From Saprospira grandis DSM 2844 (lineage in GTDB: Bacteria; Bacteroidota; Bacteroidia; Chitinophagales; Saprospiraceae): a stretch of DNA of 64,000 nt. Position 1 is the stretch's first letter; each line of letters starts with the position of its first letter. The stretch lies in NCBI RefSeq assembly GCF_000275825.1, contig NZ_JH719942.1:143126-207125 (forward strand), written 5' to 3'. Below, one piece after another: positions 60,782-64,000 of this stretch. The notes under the pieces are model-generated. The model was not told where the DNA came from and searched no databases. It worked only from the letters and a program-made list of their open reading frames with translations. The position numbers and the translations under genes were made by a program.

Positions 60782-60896
60782 GGCTGAGGGATAGTAGCTG
60801 GTGGCCGAAGGCCAGACCAAAGCCCGCAGGGCTGCAGGGCCGAGCGAACAGCGAGCCAGCGCATAGCCCGACCCAGCCGCAGGCTGGGGCAGCCCC
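60782..60896 (-). repeat. GC-rich intergenic element, class A, reverse
   Basis: Arms in plus order are GGCCGAAGGCC, AGCCCGCAGGGCT and CAGCCGCAGGCTG. It ends just before the stop of the AsmA-family gene. Confidence 0.9.
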
Positions 60897-60910
60897 AAAT
60901 CCTCCTCCCC

Positions 60911-63900
60911 TTATTTGTTCCGCTTAAATGGATTTTTATTGCCAAAGGGGTTATTCAATTTATCCTGAAGAATCTTGTCGGCTGCTTCTTTGGCCGCCGT
61001 CTCAATGCTATCTCGGATGCGTTTGGCCTCTTCGGAAGAAGCCGCCTGAGCGGCCAAGCGCTCGGCCTCTTTACGGGCCCGTTCCTTGGCTTCCTCGGCT
61101 AGGCGCTCGGCCTCTTTGCGGGCGCGTTCTTCGACCTCGGCTTTTAGGCGTTCGGCCTCGGCTTTTACTTTTTCTTCGGCCTCGGCCTTGAGCTTTTCGG
61201 CCTCTTCTTTAAGGTTATCTTTAACTTGGTCGCCCATAGATTCGCCAGATTTACCCTCGGCTCCCAGGACCTTAGGACTAAATTTGGGGTTGCTCAAATT
61301 GCCCGTAATATCTACAGCAAAGTTGATAAATGCAGCCTCTTCTACCTTGATGCCCAGCTTACTAGCCTGACTAGCGAGAAGATTGCCAGCGGCTTGGGTG
61401 GCCCCACCAATTACCGAATTATCGATCATGGCTTTAGGGACCCGCATCTTGAGGTCGTAGTCCATCGTTTGGTCCAAACCATGGGCCCCGCCAAAGGTCA
61501 TATCAATTCCCTTTTGGGTAAAGGCAAAAGGCTCTACCGTCAGTTTTCCATCCTTAATTTTAAAGAAGTTGCGAGTATTTTGGATCTCGATATTCTCCAA
61601 AGCCTTGATGCCCATTTTCTGGCTCAGGCCCTTAAGGGGCGTACTGCCTTTAAGGACCGCATCAAAGGTTTCTAGCAAACCTTCGGAGTTGAGGCTGGCC
61701 ATATCGGGATACAAATTGGGCTCTAAAATTCCGTTGAGGCTAAATTTAGAGTTAAACTTACCCAACATGCCCTTCATTATCGGTGCAAAAGTGGCGACTA
61801 GGGGCACTCCTTCGGCAATTTTGGCAAAATCGAGTTGGGCCACATCATAGGCAAAATCGAACTTAGGCGCTTTGGGGTCTTGGCTATTGTATTCTCCGTT
61901 TAGGATAATGCTTCCGCCAAAGGCATTACAGCTCAAATTGGTCATTTCTACCTTCTCTTCATAGACGCGGAGGTCGCCCGCCACATTATCCAATTGGTAG
62001 ACATCATAGATAAACTTTTTGAAGCGAGCCTTCATATGAAAGTCAATATTGGCGGGGACCAAAATGGGTTCGAAGGCTGTTTCTGCGGTACTGGGATCGG
62101 CTGGAGCGGGAGCTGCTTCGGGTTCTGTGGCGCTGCCATCTTCGGTCATAAACTGATTGACGTTCATATAATTAGAGTAGAGATTTAGTTCCCCTTTGAG
62201 CAACTCATTTTTAAAGAGATAGCCAAAAACATTATCAAGTTGGCCATCGGCTTTGATATCTACTTTATTGATAAGCAGCTCAAAATTGCTCATTTTTGCT
62301 CGGCTGGGCGAGAATTTGCCCACGGCCTTCATATTTTTCATTTCATAGACATCATAGACCATTTTATCGCAGCTAAAATCTGCGGCAAAGTCCCAGCGGT
62401 CAAAGAGTTCATCTTCATTGATGCTGCTAGTGGTATCGGTCATATTGGTAGCGGCCATTTCCTCCTCGGAGGTAGTGGTGGTATCGCCCATCAGCTCGTT
62501 GAGGTCGAGTAGACGAGAAGTCACTTTGAGCTTTCCGGTCATAATTTTATCGCCAGAAAAATAAGTGAGTAGGTTGTCTAATTTTCCTTGGGCCTGAATA
62601 TCGCTTTTGCCCATAGTAAGGTCAAAGGCTTGCAGGTCCACATCATTGGGGCTAAAAAGCATCAGCATCTTTTTGATGCGGATATCGGGCATCCCTTCCA
62701 TGAGGTAGATCATATTTTCGATGCCTAATTTTCCTTGCATATCGACCTTCTCATATTTTTGTTCGGTCACATAAGACATGCGGGTATTGGCTTGGAGTTG
62801 GGCCTCGATGAGGCCGGCCATGCTGCTCCCTTCCATAGGAAAAGCCTTGGAGAGTTCGGCCAGATTGATTTTTCCTTCTACTGCGCTCTTAATATCGGGA
62901 TCGCTCATAGGCGTTTTGAGGAAAAGCGAGGCGGAAAAGGGGTTTTGGCCCAATTTGAAGGCAAATTGCTTCAAGTCTACAGTCAATTTATCCAAATCTG
63001 AAGAAGGGCTATTAACTTTGAGGTCTACCCCAATATCGCTCACGCCCATGGGCAAATCGGGATATTGAAAGGTGCCATTAGCGGCTTTTAGGGCCATATT
63101 AAAGGCGGGATAGCTCTTCTCGTTGAAGGTGCCGTTTACTGCTCCGTTCAGACTAAAATCGCCAGAAGTTTTTACGCTTTCAAAGCCCTCGATATAGGCG
63201 GCGGGCAGCATAGAGAGCAGGCTTGCAAAATTGTTATTGGGGGCAGAAAACTTAAGCTCCTCAAAAATAATATCGTCGCCTTTCATGAGTACGGTCCCTT
63301 CTGCGCCCAATTTTAGGGCATTAAGCTGAAGGGCGTTATCGAGTAGTTTAAAGCTCATTTCGCCTTCCTTCATGCCCACGCCAATATTGATTTCGGCATC
63401 GACTACTGCTTTATTGAGGTAGCTCACTCCATCATAATTGAGTTGGAGCGACTGCATTTGGGTGCTGGTATAAAAATCAAATTGCTCTAGGCTCATATCG
63501 CCAGAACCCTTATGGTTAAGGCCTTTGATTTGCAAAAATGCGGCATTAGGGGCATCATCATAAGTCATTTCGCCCTCAATAATTTGGTAAGAGCGGAGGG
63601 CAAACTGAAAATCGCTACTTTCGCTACTGCTCGTTTCTTCTTCGACGGTGGCGCTGCTATCCGTTTTCATGATATCATAATTGGCCTTTCCGTTTTTGAG
63701 GACCTTCACATAGAACTTGGGTTCTTCAAAAACCAATGAATTTACGGCATAATTGCCCGAAATCACTTGGAAGAGGTTGAGGCGCAGGCTAATGCGTTTA
63801 ACATCGGCTAGTTTGAGGCCATCAAATTCCTCTTGGCCCGTCACTTTGAGGCCCTTAAGATCAAAGGCAAAATTGGGAAAGGTCCAGAGGAGGGAAAGCT

Positions 63901-64000
63901 CGGTCCCTTCAAAATCTAGGGTGGCATTCAGTTGTTCATTGGCTGCTTCCTTAACCAATTTTTCGATATCCTCTTTAAAAATCATGGGCAGCGTAATAGC
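60911..64000 (-). CDS. AsmA-family protein (5' end outside window)
   Basis: At least 1029 residues of an AsmA/TamB-like envelope protein. The frame runs open to the window edge (the codons before MIFKEDIEKLVKE read AITLP), so the N-terminal membrane anchor lies outside. The N-terminal AsmA domain has FEGTELSLLWTFPNFAFDLKGLKVTG and an AsmA_2-like C-terminal domain includes LKGLSQKMGIKALENIEIQN. The last 120 residues are a charged KAEAE/ARKEAERL coiled coil. AsmA-like proteins bridge the periplasm and move lipids; that role is inferred from family. Partial, so the start is not known. Confidence 0.85.
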   Translation of the reverse strand, partial: AITLPMIFKEDIEKLVKEAANEQLNATLDFEGTELSLLWTFPNFAFDLKGLKVTGQEEFDGLKLADVKRISLRLNLFQVISGNYAVNSLVFEEPKFYVKVLKNGKANYDIMKTDSSATVEEETSSSESSDFQFALRSYQIIEGEMTYDDAPNAAFLQIKGLNHKGSGDMSLEQFDFYTSTQMQSLQLNYDGVSYLNKAVVDAEINIGVGMKEGEMSFKLLDNALQLNALKLGAEGTVLMKGDDIIFEELKFSAPNNNFASLLSMLPAAYIEGFESVKTSGDFSLNGAVNGTFNEKSYPAFNMALKAANGTFQYPDLPMGVSDIGVDLKVNSPSSDLDKLTVDLKQFAFKLGQNPFSASLFLKTPMSDPDIKSAVEGKINLAELSKAFPMEGSSMAGLIEAQLQANTRMSYVTEQKYEKVDMQGKLGIENMIYLMEGMPDIRIKKMLMLFSPNDVDLQAFDLTMGKSDIQAQGKLDNLLTYFSGDKIMTGKLKVTSRLLDLNELMGDTTTTSEEEMAATNMTDTTSSINEDELFDRWDFAADFSCDKMVYDVYEMKNMKAVGKFSPSRAKMSNFELLINKVDIKADGQLDNVFGYLFKNELLKGELNLYSNYMNVNQFMTEDGSATEPEAAPAPADPSTAETAFEPILVPANIDFHMKARFKKFIYDVYQLDNVAGDLRVYEEKVEMTNLSCNAFGGSIILNGEYNSQDPKAPKFDFAYDVAQLDFAKIAEGVPLVATFAPIMKGMLGKFNSKFSLNGILEPNLYPDMASLNSEGLLETFDAVLKGSTPLKGLSQKMGIKALENIEIQNTRNFFKIKDGKLTVEPFAFTQKGIDMTFGGAHGLDQTMDYDLKMRVPKAMIDNSVIGGATQAAGNLLASQASKLGIKVEEAAFINFAVDITGNLSNPKFSPKVLGAEGKSGESMGDQVKDNLKEEAEKLKAEAEEKVKAEAERLKAEVEERARKEAERLAEEAKERARKEAERLAAQAASSEEAKRIRDSIETAAKEAADKILQDKLNNPFGNKNPFKRNK

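Noticed and set aside
1-64000. Prophage or insertion sequence
   Set aside because: No integrase, transposase, terminase or att-like direct repeats were found; the repeats have no coding partner in the window.

Overview
The window looks like chromosome of a Bacteroidota bacterium, probably Saprospiraceae and in style closest to Saprospira. This is inferred from gene content, not from a search. Supporting signs are Por (T9SS) C-terminal sorting domains, a TonB receptor with an N-terminal carboxypeptidase-regulatory domain, many short lipoproteins, TAnnTTTG -7 promoter boxes, and genes very rich in the word GGCC. About 50 real genes are present. No tRNA, rRNA, integrase or transposase was seen.

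Layout. 0-11 kb: esterase, GT-C-like membrane protein, leucine-rich repeat protein, outer-membrane barrel, rpiB, a VIT/vWA protein, fabD, an Mrp ATPase and a K+ channel. 11.8-16.3 kb: a three-gene acyltransferase/lipoprotein operon, then prmA. 16.6-19.2 kb: a sulfide-handling operon (two rhodaneses, a small membrane protein, thioredoxin, SQOR-type sulfide:quinone oxidoreductase) with a candidate operator. 19.5-25.9 kb: envelope proteins and a TonB receptor. 27.2-31.7 kb: an AT-rich three-gene operon (ABC-type ATPase, DUF4435/TOPRIM-like protein, DUF262 protein), a PARIS-like pair plus a GmrSD-like gene and the best candidate for an undescribed defence system. 32.2-34.9 kb: GT2, gmd and fcl (GDP-fucose). 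35.4-36.7 kb: STAS-type regulators with a remnant paralogue. 37-40.4 kb: gpsA and an SGNH + MBOAT O-acetylation pair. 40.5-46.7 kb: a secreted beta-propeller protein behind a cobalamin-riboswitch-like leader, DUF2279, and two tandem LamG/T9SS paralogues. 46.8-49.3 kb: a Septu-type pair (PtuA, PtuB) directly downstream of the broken N-terminus of a different PtuA. 49.3-64 kb: a seven-haem cytochrome with TPRs, an RND/MMPL exporter, foreign-looking small proteins, superoxide dismutase, a haem-binding protein and a large AsmA-family protein cut by the window edge.

The most striking non-coding feature is a GC-rich intergenic element of about 120-180 bp, present in about 22 copies in both orientations and never inside a gene. 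Conserved blocks alternate with three short hairpins whose arms change sequence between copies while staying complementary. Other families are short palindromes built around GGTTAAAACC or GGGCTTTAGCCC, a 165-bp inverted dispersed repeat, and a 13-copy 21-bp minisatellite.
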